Assembly (NCBI GenBank): GCA_963978905.1
Contig: OZ022258.1
Span: 58,264,591-58,328,590, forward strand
DNA from: Trichostrongylus colubriformis
Lineage: Eukaryota > Nematoda > Chromadorea > Rhabditida > Trichostrongylidae
Reading direction: 5' to 3'
Length of the DNA stretch: 64,000 nt
In this document: positions 24,901 through 35,900 of the stretch, in pieces
Numbering within the stretch: the first letter of the stretch is position 1
How the letters are laid out: every line of letters begins with the position of its first letter
The notes under the pieces: model-generated
What the model was told of the DNA's origin: nothing
Database searches by the model: none
What the model saw: the letters and a program-made list of their open reading frames with translations, nothing else
Translations under genes and position numbers: made by a program

Positions 24901-27900
24901 ATTGCCACTAAAGCAATGAACGGAATAATCCACACTAGCTGTTTTGAGCGGAGGAGTGACAAGTGAGCACCTTTTGCGATTCGAGGTGTTCAAAAGCACT
25001 CTTGGCGAGACTGAACCCACTTTTAGGTGGGCAGAAAAAACGAGCTACATTAAGAATATCTGTGCGAACCAGATAATGACCTCACGTCAACTAATTGAGC
25101 TGCAGTTTCGAGAAACTGTGGATCCTCCGTGGCTCTGTAGAGATACATCAAGCTCTCCGCTATTTCAGGTCGCAATGGGAAAGCACTGCGTTTGTCGGAC
25201 TGAAAGATAAATGGATGGATCTATGAAAAGCTTCCAATCATTTCGGCTCACCGTTGAGCTTTGTATATTATAAAACTCTGGTGGAAAACCGTATTGCCTG
25301 ATCACTTGTGAATACTGGAGCATTATTCGAGAAGCGTCTTCGACATTACCAATCATCGCCTATTTAAAATGAAAACATCGAATAAAAAATTCTGTACAGT
25401 ACCAATTTAAGAAAACCACACCAGCAACCCCGGCCAAAAAGCTTCTAAAGACTGGAAAATTGGTAGAGAGACTGCGCCTTTAGTCATAGTTACCCACATG
25501 AACCAATCACCTTTACGAACGTATCGATTGATGGCGTGAGAGTACTCTGAAAGAAAACTTTTCAAGATGTATGATGTACTGCGACGGAGCTCTCCTACCA
25601 CATTTAATCCGCTAGATATGTTCGAAAAGATACAACTCCTCAAAGTAGCGGCTAAGAAGGTGGGGAACAAGTAAGTGCCCTGTTCCGTCGTCCGTCGCAG
25701 TTGGAGACGGGAGAGTGGGACTGTTTACGTTATTTTTCTTCTCATATGCATCTCTGACCGCGGCGGACGACGGGGTGGGTACTTACTCGGGGACCCCACC
25801 CTCTCGGCCACCACTTTGCCTCATCAGATTCAACCTTTAGGCATATCCTATGACAAAGTGACCAACGAAAGACTGCGCTTGTGTATGTCAACAGAAAACT
25901 TTTATATCTGTCTCCCTACCGTGAAACTGCTTCATTAGTGCGGGACGTTGTAGAAGAAGAGCACCTTTCACGAGGTATTCAAAATAGGAGTCTACGCCTG
26001 CCCCGATGCCAGCATCAGTGGCAGTCCATTGGCCTGAAATACACAATCGTTGTGCTGTCTGAAATAAATCGTAAATTTCGCTACTCTGTTAGGCTTTGTG
26101 CGTGAGCTTCACAAGTGAGAATAAGACTCAGAATTTCGTGGACTGTCAGCAAGATTGTGTTGCGAGCTCTACACTATTGGAAGCTAGCTGAGCAAGGATT
26201 TCTGTGATTACAGTTGACTCCGCTTTTTTCACGAACGTGTACTCGGGCGAAAAATTTCAGAGGCTCGAAAGAGCTATCATCAACACAAGAAGCAGAGAGG
26301 TTTTTGTGTGCTTATGCAGTGGCTTGTGTTGTCAGCTCAGATCAGAAGTCGTAAGGAGCAGCTATATCACAGAACTTTGCAATCTGTCAAAAAATTGTAA
26401 AACGCTCATGTCACAAATTAACGCCTTCATGTTACCTGTCTGCACATTGATGTGGTTGCCCACGAGACCGAGAGATGATCGCGTCCTCCACAGAGATTCT
26501 AACGCCTTCAATGCCACTCGTTCAAATTGTGGGTCACCAGTGAGACGGGACAATGCACCGAATTCTGAAACTTTCATTATTGGGATGTTCGAACTCGGAC
26601 AAACTCTTTGCGTCAACGAAAGTCTCTTTCCACGATGAGGCGTGGCCACTAGCTATGAGCGGAGCTCCTAGAGCAGGGCAAGTGCTGAAACCTTGCTCCT
26701 CATAGTTGAGTCGCAAAATTATCTCAGGATTGCTCGAACTGATGGATAGAGGGTGCGAATTTATTTCAACACTCTGCTAGGCCTGAGGCGGCTCAAGGAG
26801 GTTGTATTTATGATTTTCAAATGATCCATGCGCTTGATATGGCTTTGGTGATGTACATATGTGAATGGTATTGAAGATCCAGATAATGCAGCCATTCACA
26901 TTATTCCATAGATCCTTTTATCCACCAATAATACTTTGAAAAAAATCACACTATGTAGCAGTTGCTAAACAAATATGATCTGATGATCGTAGGCCTCATC
27001 ATCCCACTAGTGTCGAAGGCACCTAGAAGGGTGTTTGAAGTACATGCTAACTATAAACACTCGTGGAGCTATTCCAGACAGAGGAGCGCTCTACCTCCAC
27101 AACAAGTCCCATGCTAACTTATAGCACCCCTGCTGCCTCAATTCACAGTATGCGCGCCACATTCTGTGCTCGCCACACGTCACAGATCCACGCGACTCCA
27201 ATCGATACACATTAACGGTTCCCCCGGAAAATTGTCCGCAAGGACGTGAACGAGATGAATCAGCATGCCTTGTCGCGGGTTATTGACCACTTCATTCTGC
27301 CTTTCTTGTCAGTGCAAGGGGTATGAGCTGTTCTCAGGATACTGTAGGGAGCGTTCGATGGTCGAGACTGATGTTGTGCTTTCAGCATGCGCGAGGCGAG
27401 GAGCCGAGGGGAGGCATTCAACGGAGGACGACGACTGGAGGATGGCGGCTGACCCCGACTGGGTCGAAGAACTCACTGCTCCGATCTTGGTCCGGCACAT
27501 AATAAAGCTATTGTTACTCTGTGGTATTCGCGGCTAACAAGGTCCACCCAGACATTTACTGGTAGCAGCGAGTAGTTTTCACTACGTCTTCACTCCTCAA
27601 CGCCACCAGCAAGAACGGCATCTTCGCGGGGCTCCTGGATAACTGCTCTCTTTTAATATGCGACGAAGCTTCGCAAATCCCAGAACCCGTCTTTGCCGCG
27701 ATGGCGAGCCGACTTCCTAGCTGTCGGCACATATACATCGGCGACGTGCATCAACTTGAACCTTATGCGCGCTGCTCCCGCCACTCCAACCCGGTCAAGT
27801 TTGGGGCTCGCAGCATGATGGACGTCTTATCGGAAGCACGGGCAGTCCCTATGGCTCCGCTAGTAACCACGTTCCGGGCCCACCCCAATCTTAACGATTT

Positions 27901-30900
27901 GCCAAACCACTTGGCATATGGGGGCGCCCTTCGAAGTGGCACACGGAGTGAGCAGCGTCGCCTGTTGTTGGATGTTATGCGATTCCCTAACGAACAACTG
28001 CCATTCCTCTTCGTGGACGTAGCCGGTTCGTCGCAGAAGGCCCAGAGCCACTCTCACTTCAACGACATGGAGGCCGAAGTCTGCATGACTCTGATTGGCC
28101 GTCTGCTTGGACGCGGGATTTCACCTGCCAGCCTTTGTATAATTACCTTCTACAAGGAGCAACATCGACGGCTGGTCGACTTCTCGTAGGCCCACCAGAT
28201 CGATCTTTCCACGGTGGATGCCGTCCAAGGTCGTGAAAAGGATGTGGTTGTCCTGCTCACCACGAAGACCGACTTCGATCCTAGCACCTCGGAATTCTTG
28301 GACGACCCGCGCCGCATGAACTTGGCACTCACCCGGTGCCGTCATGGACAGTTCGTCTTGGGGCATCAGCGGTCGCTAAGCAAGATCCCCTTCTGGAATT
28401 CGGTCATCGCATGGGCTCGCGCCAACAACGCCCTGGTCTCGGAAGCAGCGCTAAGGGAGCACCTTCCACCGCAATAAAGTAAGTGTTTCCTTTATTATAG
28501 ACGCTTAGCCGTCGCTCCATTTTATATTGCCCCAAGGGAGGAAGGTATAGGGTATGTTCTCACGTCTGTTTTGGGTTCTAGGGGGCCTACGTCTTTTTGG
28601 GTAAAAAGGGGAGGTGTCAGTGCAAGGGGTATGAGCTGTTCTCAGGATACTGTAGGGAGCGTTCGATGGTCGAGACTGATGTTGTGCTTTCAGCATGCGC
28701 GAGGCGAGGAGCCGAGGGGAGGCATTCAACGGAGGACGACGACTGGAGGATGGCGGCTGACCCCGACTGGGTCGAAGAACTCACTGCTCCGATCTTGGTC
28801 CGGCACAAAATAAAGCTATTGTTACTTTGTGGTATTCGCGGCTAACAAGGTCCACCATGACATTTACTTTCTTCAGTACTGTATCGCTCAGCACCTCTAC
28901 ATTCCTTTCGACGGGATCACTCTTCATGGTGCCCTTACAGGCAGCATTAAGAGAAAGTCGGACGAAAAGTAAAAGAAGTAGTGAAGGTGAGAGTCAAGGT
29001 GCCTACTAACAGGACAATGAAGAAACAATGGATGGAATGGGCCAGAAACGGACCCCCTTTCCAATGCTGATTCTCGACGCGGACGACCGTCCGTCAAGAG
29101 GCGGGTAGTCTGATCTAGTTTTCCATTGGCATGTTGCTAAGTAATTACGAGGGAATGCTTGGAAATACGACAGCGTCTACTTTTTGGAGTGAGTTCCAAG
29201 CTAAAACCGCGAAAGCGCGATGCGAAACCTTCGATCCTGCCGCATCTCCTTAACCGCTCCCACCACAGTCAATTGGGAATTATGTCGTCCGGAGGCGGGA
29301 CCGTTGTATCAAGAGTTGAAACAGTTGGACGGTTGCGGCGTTTTACAGCGCTTCTACAGCTCGGAGGGGAGCTTTTTCACCGGGATTTCGCCACAGATAG
29401 CCTTCTTATGCACAGGACTACCATGTAAGTGACTTCTTGTAGGTTTTTCTCCATTACCACATTACCCCTAATACCGTCTTTAACGTTAACCGTAGTGCAA
29501 TTTCATCCAAGGGCGTCCATAACTCCGCTGTAAACCACCTATCGCTATATACCATGTGTATACACTTCGTGCGCTAAAGTCGGTAAAACCAAACCATAAA
29601 TCACACTTCATATTCCACTAGGATCATTTTCAAAATGACATCCGTTGGGAATAGTGTACTTCTATAAATATCGAAATATTCCCAAAGACTCACCTACAAT
29701 GAACGTCCCAACGCCAGCTGTACATGTAATAGGAGTTTCACTCTTTGGTACGCCATACTTCAGGTTGACTGTTCCGTACGGCATTCCTGTCTCTGTAATT
29801 CACTTCGTCATCTTCTTTCAAGCTATCATCGACACATTTGAGTCAAGTCTGAGTAATCCAGTGAAACTACGCTATATCTTTGTATTTCAATTGATGAATT
29901 ACTGAAACAATCATGAATTACTTGCCTGTGTTGAACGCAGGTAACAATCGAGCCGCCATAGCTTCCGCTAACCTGAGCAACGGACCAGAGCATGGCCATC
30001 CATCCTCCAATACCATGCCTGGGTTTATTTCTATCATATTCATAGTTCACCGCTCTTCTACAAAAAAAACCCCGAAAATCAAAAGCAAATCCTACCTTCA
30101 ACGCGACCACTGAGCATGTGAGCTGAAACCAAACCTCCAACAATGCGAATATTCGTTTCAAAGACGGAAACATTAACGTTGGCATCTGTCCTAACCTAAA
30201 TCAGCAAATAATCATTGTACTGCCAACAGTACAAGAATGGCGTTTCCACTCTACTCTGGATTCGGTTGCTTACGCTTTTCAACACGAGATCAACAGCTCG
30301 CCGGAACTCAGACGCATTACCCATGACGATAAGGGTATCTAAGGCGTCGACTAGTGAGAGCGAAAAAGATCCCCATGTGTCATGGCCTGAGATACAGTCA
30401 ATTTAAATTAGTTGGAAAACAAAAACGACTGAAACTCGCCTACCAGTGCATGAAATTGGTTTGAGCTCATCCAGTGGAAACGCATGATTGAGATAGCCGT
30501 TGTAGGCATGGTAGAACATAGCACGCACTTTCTCTCGGTACCTAAACGTTACACTACCTGTCACAAGTTTCCGTTGCTGTTCAAGACATCAAGGAACTAG
30601 TAGACTAGCGGTTACTCAACCTTTGAAGTGTATCAAGACAGCTATGGCTAATTACGATAAATTTTAATTTAAAGGAATCGTGCACGAAAAAAACGAGTTT
30701 CTCTGTCACTCATATATTTATGTAGTGACAACCCCCATGCGACCCATGCCCATTGATTCGCTTCCAATTAAAATACCAAATTAGTCAATCTGTGAGCGCT
30801 ATTCCAGTACCAAGATATTTAAATGTATAACTGTAAAATCCTCTGCACGATTCAGCTGATGCAATGCTACTAAAAACCGCTTGCGGCACAGGATGGGAGC

Positions 30901-32625
30901 AGCGTTGGGATGCCTTTAATACGCCCTTCTATGCCAACGGACAATAGGGCCACAAAATACAGGCCCGCAGTTTAAATTGACATGTCTGAGAACCTCAATG
31001 CTAGCGAACACGTCTCATTGAGCGTGACGCACGCGATGCGATTGCGTTGGGTGTGTTGGGTTGTCGCAAAGAATGTGCGCATATTAATGTATTGGGTTGG
31101 GGAATAAGTCCCCGCCGTTTTTTTCAACCCCGTTTTTCACATTGTTCCCTTCATCTTTCCACAAAGCTTATAGATGTTTTCGATAGAGCTTTTTCTGCTC
31201 TACAAAATGTTATGATCTGTTTTTCGATTCCTCCGACTAACTATTATTTATGAGGTTTGGAAATGAAGTACGCTGAAGGCAAAAAATTGCCACTTGCGCA
31301 CCTCATCTTTCTCGTTTGCCATCGAGATCAAAAAATGCATGTGTATATGTTTTCGATAAAGCTTTTTCAGCTCTACAGAATGGTCCCACTTATTATTCAA
31401 ATCGCTCAACTTTTTGCTGTTTTTGAGACTCAGAAATACAGTACTCGCAAAAGTGTGCCTTTCGTTATCTCCTCTTTCTCGCCTAACATCGTGATTGGAG
31501 AGGATGTGCTTATATGCATTCGATAGGGCTTTTTCTGCTCTACAAGATGATACCACTCTTCTTTTGTGTCCTCTCATATTTTAGCATGTAGGAATAGGTC
31601 GGCACCTGTTTTTCAATTCGAAATTGCGTAATAAAAATGAATTTTTTCGGCAGAGTGCTCCCTATCATTCGATAGAGCTCTTTTCGCTCTACAAAGTTAT
31701 GTCTATGGTTTTTGTAAGAATTTATTTTAGCAATTTTTTAGATCATTTGAAAGTCGACGCAATCGAGCATTTTCGACTACATCTGTCAAAAATGCTCGAT
31801 TGCGTCGACTTTTAAATGATCTAAAAAATTGCTAAAATTGATTCTTACAAAAACCATAGACATAACTTTGTAGAGCGAAAAGAGCTCTATCGAATGATAG
31901 GGAGCACTCTGCCGAAAAAATTCATTTTTATTACCAATTTCGAATTGAAAAACAGGTGCCGACCTATTCCTACATGCTAAAATATGAGAGGACACAAAAG
32001 AAGAGTGGTATCATCTTGCAGAGCAGAAAAAGCCCTATCGAATGCATATATGCACATCCTCTCCAATCACGATGTTAGGCGAGAAAGAGGAGATAACGAA
32101 AGGCACACTTTTGCGAGTACTGTATTTCTGAGTCTCAAAAACAGCAAAAAGTTGAGTGATTTGAATAATAAGTGGTACCATTCTGTAGAGCTGAAAAAGC
32201 TCTATCGAAACATATAAACATACATTTTTTTGATCTCGATGGCAAACGAGAAAGATGAGGTGCGCAAGTGGCAATTTTTTGCCTTCACCGTACTTCATTT
32301 CCAAACCTCATAAATAATAGGTAGTCGGACCAATCGAAAAAAAGATTATAGCATTTTGTAGAGCAGAAAAAGCTCTATCGAAAACATTTATAAGCTTCGT
32401 GGAAAGATGAAGGTAACAATGTGAAAAACGGGGTTGAAAAAACGGCGGGGACCTATTCCCCAACCCAATAATAAAACGCTTCCGTAGGAGCACTTCAAAA
32501 CCTTCACATGAAAGAGTAAACACCACCCTTAGTGAACAGTCTTACTTGGTGATTAACTCGTCGGTGATTTCTAGAGATGAACAAGATGCAAGGAGCAGAA
32601 TCCATCCTAACTGATGCAGAAACAT
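15964..32625 (-). CDS. EDEM2: EDEM2-type GH47 alpha-mannosidase, ER degradation enhancer
   Basis: Mannosidase-like ER lumen protein that marks misfolded glycoproteins for degradation. Coding exons: 32625-32546, 30541-30444, 30386-30274, 30195-30096, 30030-29926, 29792-29694, 26564-26436, 26033-25920, 25546-25422, 25359-25252, 25199-25086, 24171-24095, 23343-23213, 22520-22348, 21659-21521, 21457-21291, 20917-20798, 17738-17604, 17563-17272, 16163-15964. The start is chosen because it opens a signal peptide ([15 protein letters not shown]) and follows a TTTGCAG acceptor by 26 bases. GH47 residues are present: [10 protein letters not shown] (E199), [18 protein letters not shown] (D248), PLRPE (E369) and FNTEAHP (T472). 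Exons 1-14 (522 codons) match human EDEM2. The later exons form a charged tail of about 350 residues that I do not recognise. One exon uses a GC donor (29926), and the 17563-17272 exon holds an in-frame TGA. Introns carry an LTR element and two fold-backs. Confidence 0.92.
16885..17125. mobile_element. MULE-like MITE, copy 2
   Basis: 241 bp with ends GGGTGGGGTCCACGAGGTCG and the complement, flanked by GTCCCACAG / GTCCTACAG (9 bp, one mismatch). The core matches the MITE at 8134-8420, but the terminal repeats are different. It lies in the last EDEM2 intron. Confidence 0.8.
18729..20107. mobile_element. Fold-back transposon FB-1 (modular inverted repeat)
   Basis: A 1,379-bp near-palindrome bounded by TTGGGTTGAGGAATAAGTCC and its complement, flanked by TA, as for Tc1/mariner elements. 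The arms meet near 19415. Each arm holds about four diverged units 150-170 bp apart, each with a GATAGAGCTTTTTCTGCTCT core that is itself an inverted repeat. It lies in the 3 kb EDEM2 intron between 20798 and 17738. No transposase is visible. Confidence 0.85.
21928..22099. mobile_element. Harbinger-like MITE copy
   Basis: 172 bp, starting GGCCGCGTTCATATTCAGCG and ending TGGACGCAGCC, with flanks TGA/TAA. It shares the GAGGCAGAGTGGCA core. It lies in an EDEM2 intron. Confidence 0.65.
22669..22823. mobile_element. Harbinger-like MITE copy, decayed left end
   Basis: Same family: GTGTTCATACTTCGCGCCGG on the left, CCGGCACCGCAAAGTATGAG and GCGGCC on the right. The first terminal bases are mutated and no duplication is clear. 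Confidence 0.6.
27307..27559 (+). repeat. 5' LTR
   Basis: Left long terminal repeat, 253 bp, TGTCAG...ATTTAC, with an AATAAA polyadenylation signal near 27502. The primer-binding site begins at the next base. Confidence 0.82.
27569..28477 (+). pseudogene. UPF1-like SF1 helicase fragment inside the LTR element
   Basis: One frame of 303 codons runs from just after the primer-binding site to a TAA, broken only by a TAG at 28187-28189. Superfamily 1 helicase motifs of the UPF1/DNA2 group appear in order: a Walker B form [13 protein letters not shown], motif [13 protein letters not shown], motif [12 protein letters not shown], motif [17 protein letters not shown] and motif [18 protein letters not shown]. 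The Walker A half is absent, so the fragment cannot be an ATPase as it stands. It is a captured 3' part of a helicase gene, or the remnant of a helicase normally carried by a longer relative of this element. It has no introns and is GC-richer than the surrounding intron. Confidence 0.8.
28615..28867 (+). repeat. 3' LTR
   Basis: Right long terminal repeat, same length as the left copy and nearly identical, preceded by a purine run and followed by the TTTCT duplication. Confidence 0.82.
31092..32468. mobile_element. Fold-back transposon FB-2 (same family as FB-1)
   Basis: A 1,377-bp near-palindrome with TTGGGTTGGGGAATAAGTCC ends and TA flanks, centred near 31780. The four units per arm and their GATAGAGC...GCTCT cores match FB-1 in order. 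It lies in EDEM2 intron 1. Short open frames in both elements spell the unit as [13 protein letters not shown] peptides, but they read through inverted repeats and are unlikely to be genes. Confidence 0.85.
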
Positions 32626-32966
32626 GTACAACCAAGCTACACGGCACGCAGCTGCAAAGGCTAAAACTCATAAAAGGTAATAGTATACCCATGCTGCATC
32701 ATGCGGTATGCCCTCAGAAATATAATGCGACTGCAAAACAGATCGTACGACAAGGATCACAATTCAGACGTTTTTATTCGAGGTATCGTACTCAGACCAA
32801 CATGAGATCGTTCTGCAACAAAGACCGAACTTCAAGAAAGTAAGCGATCACCGTCAAGGTGCTGGCACCGATTAAAACATAATCACCCTTAAAACATATG
32901 AAGATCATAAAACATTCATCACCAAAGACTCATATAAAAGGAGAAACCAGCTCTCCCTCCACGAAG
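32626..32966. other. POLD1-EDEM2 intergenic spacer
   Basis: 341 bases separate the POLD1 stop from the EDEM2 start. It must hold the POLD1 3' UTR and the EDEM2 leader. I see no clear AATAAA on the minus strand and no transposon. The only recognisable signal is the acceptor at about 32652. Confidence 0.6.
32652..32661 (-). promoter_or_regulatory. Probable trans-splice acceptor of EDEM2
   Basis: The minus strand reads CCTTTGCAG, a pyrimidine-rich acceptor 26 bases upstream of the EDEM2 ATG with no upstream donor belonging to the gene. Together with the POLD1 stop only 342 bases upstream, this suggests spliced-leader addition to a downstream operon gene. It is inferred from position and sequence only. 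Confidence 0.5.
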
Positions 32967-35900
32967 CTACCAAGATGGATCTCCAAAACGATTCAAAGCC
33001 GTTTTGGCTTCTCTCAGATCACCTCGTACCTTTTCCCGCATGTAGAAGATGGGACAGTCACGAGCAGCACAGGAGACCTAAAATGTTACGCATGTTGATA
33101 AAAAAGATACTGACTGCCCATGTGGCAACAAAAGTTGAAATATTTAATCTCATCGCAATATCCATTTTCTTATATACCTTCTAACTGAAGGTATTTAATG
33201 TATGCCAGATTTTACTGTTTCCAATTGATTTTTCCCTAGCATGAAAGCTCAAACTCTCTCAAGTACGGAAACAATGAAACACCATGTTTTTGAAGGAAAC
33301 TAGTAATGCTTACCTTATCATGCATGGTTTTAGCGCAATTCTGACACTCAGTCCACAATCTTGAAAAGTGTCGTTCAAGGACATTCACATTGGCTATCCT
33401 GAAAATGGTGGAACACTAGAGGACCGAAAAAAGAGATGTAAAAAGGATTCGAGCACGTGAAAGGATTGAGATACGGTGTCCGCTAACACAGACGGCTGCA
33501 CCTAAGCCGTACTGAGCATAACTTGAAACACTTGCGTTGGCCAAGGCAGCTCAAAAATTGCATACGTCAAGACTTCGGTTTTCGCGATCCAGTCTATACG
33601 ATGTGCACCGTGAGTAGGGAAATGGGGTATTTTCAGCTGACTGTACACGTCCACTTCGAAAATACTGGGTAGTCTAAAAAGTCTTTTCGTATTTTAAATA
33701 CCGCTTTTTCCATCCAAGCTGCTTTCCAGCAATCTGTTCTCTACATACACATGTAGTACAAGTCCACACGCATCTATAGGTATTATTGTCTTCCATCTCC
33801 CGGATAACCCTTTTCGGCAAAATAAACATACCAAAGGTCAACCTCATTTTCAATACGAAAATTTTTCTTTGAATGGCGTTAGACAGGGAAAGGAAAAAGT
33901 GATAATCCGATGAAGCAAGATCAGGGCTATAAGGTGGATGGGGCAGCAATTTTTATCCAGGCCCGAGAATTTTTTGGCGAGGCGATTTTTGGCAAGTCTT
34001 CCCACTATTGAAAAAGTGACTCGCCGAAAATTCTCGAGCTTGGATAAAAATGGCTGCCCCATCCACCTTATAGCCCTGATCTTGCTCCATCGGATTATCA
34101 CCTTTTCCTTTCCCTGTCTAACGCCATTCAAAGAAAAATTTTTGTATTGAAAATGAGGTTGACCTCCGATATGTTTATTTTGCCGAAAAAGGTTATCCGG
34201 GAGATGGAAGACAATAATACCTATAGATGCGTGTGGACTTGTACTACATGTGTATGTATAGAAGAGATTGGGAAAGCAGTTTGGAGGGAAAAAGCGGTAT
34301 TTAAAAATACGAAAAGACTTTTTAGACTACCCAGTAGTACGAACGATTCTGGGCTAGAAACACAGAAGCATCACCCTCATCGTCAAAGTTAGACGCCAGC
34401 AATGAAAAGTTTGTATGAAGAAGAAGAATTCCGGGTATATTCCTACAGGTGAATAAAGAAAGCATAATATCATACGTAAGAGGATCAGTGATGGAATGAT
34501 TAAAACGTCTGTCACGTCATGAGGGTGACCTGACCCGACCCAAGCATCTCGACTACCACCTCGCGAAAATCCCCTTAAGCAACATCACACCCGTTCAAAC
34601 GCTTTTCCTTCGGCAAGAATTCTCTTTGTAATGCAAAATAGGGGATATGCAGAATCTGGACCGTGTTCTGATCTGAAGAACTTTGTAAGAAGAAGGATCT
34701 TCTGTTCACGAAAAAGTCCTCTCTGAGGTTCAAGTCCAATGTGCGACTACTTTGGGTTTATCGCATTCGAAAGGCCGAGCAAAAAGCTGAACAAGACAGA
34801 AAAATTCAAATTCACAAGAGTAATCTGTTACTGCCAGGACACAACTGTAGAGTTGCCATCTTAATAAGCGAGGGTAAGAGCTAACGTGCCGTACCTACCA
34901 ACGGCGCTGTGACCCAAAAGACCCACTTGTCGTTAGCTAAGATAATAATATTGGCTTCGCCCACAAAAAAAGATGCTTCGCATGTCATCTTTCGCTCCTT
35001 ACCCATCCTCTTGGGGCTGAGCCTCGGTGCTGTCCCTTAGTACCTCCACTTAGCATAATTATCAAATCGCGTAAATGTCGCTGCAGATTATGGCTGCAGC
35101 GTAGATTATTCAGAAGTATTTTCAATAGTGAGATACCTGTTGGCATATATTTCGGGTAATTTCCCTTTAGATACGCAAAAATCACATACGGCACGGTTTT
35201 GATCCCTGAGCACTGCTTTGCACCTGGAAATCGAACGTATTTCAAATCCAGATGAAGAACACACGGTTAAATGATGAGATGTAGACCTACCCCAAGCATG
35301 TGACCATCTTTTTCGTAAACGCGGCTAGACCACCAACTTTACTTTGAACCACTGTTCTCACTCGTGTGTGTTCACCTTCAATCAATGTCTGAAAAATTGG
35401 TGCGCTTTATTAGGAGCATGCTTCAGTACAACTAGGCATGCCAAGCATTTCACAACTAGGACCAAGGCAGTTATAGGTATAATAAAGAACACAGGGCAGT
35501 AAACAAAAAAAAGCATTTTTAAAGAGATTGCATGCAAAGAATCACGGTGGCTTGCTCATACTGCAAGTTACATCACATAAGCGTAAAATAAATTTCAGAC
35601 TCGATTCGGCGGTTGCAACAAGTAACGACAAACCATGTGTAAATGGAGGATTCGTATGTACATACGTGGAACACACACCTTCTCAGCACGATCGCCCAAA
35701 ATCGGTTCGAATATCCTTGCAAGAGGTTTTGCCAATTGATTCGTAAGGTAGTGCTTTGTATCAATTGGTATATTGTTTCTGAGGACGAAAGCTGGGTCTT
35801 CAGCTTTTTCGTAGGCAGGAACGTTCTTCGCTGAGGCAACTATAATGTCAAATTAAAAAACTACAAAGAACGAGAAAACATCAGAATCACAGGAAACACG

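Larger units (their letters stand above)
27307..28867 (+). mobile_element. Non-autonomous LTR retrotransposon carrying a helicase fragment
   Basis: Two direct repeats of 253 bp (27307-27559 and 28615-28867) start TGTCAGTGCA and end GACATTTAC. They differ at only about four positions, so the insertion is recent. TGGTAGCAGCG directly follows the 5' LTR and fits a tRNA primer-binding site. AAAAAGGGGAGG directly precedes the 3' LTR and fits a polypurine tract. TTTCT flanks both ends as a 5-bp target duplication. The interior is only 1,055 bp and shows no gag, protease, reverse transcriptase or integrase; it encodes part of an SF1 helicase instead. The element lies in the 3.1 kb EDEM2 intron between 29694 and 26564, in the opposite orientation to the gene. 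An alternative LTR end at TGTC...GACA would remove the clean target duplication. Confidence 0.85.

Noticed and set aside
27701..28477. Host helicase gene on the plus strand
   Set aside because: It is bounded exactly by LTR structures, lacks Walker A and contains a stop; it belongs to the mobile element.
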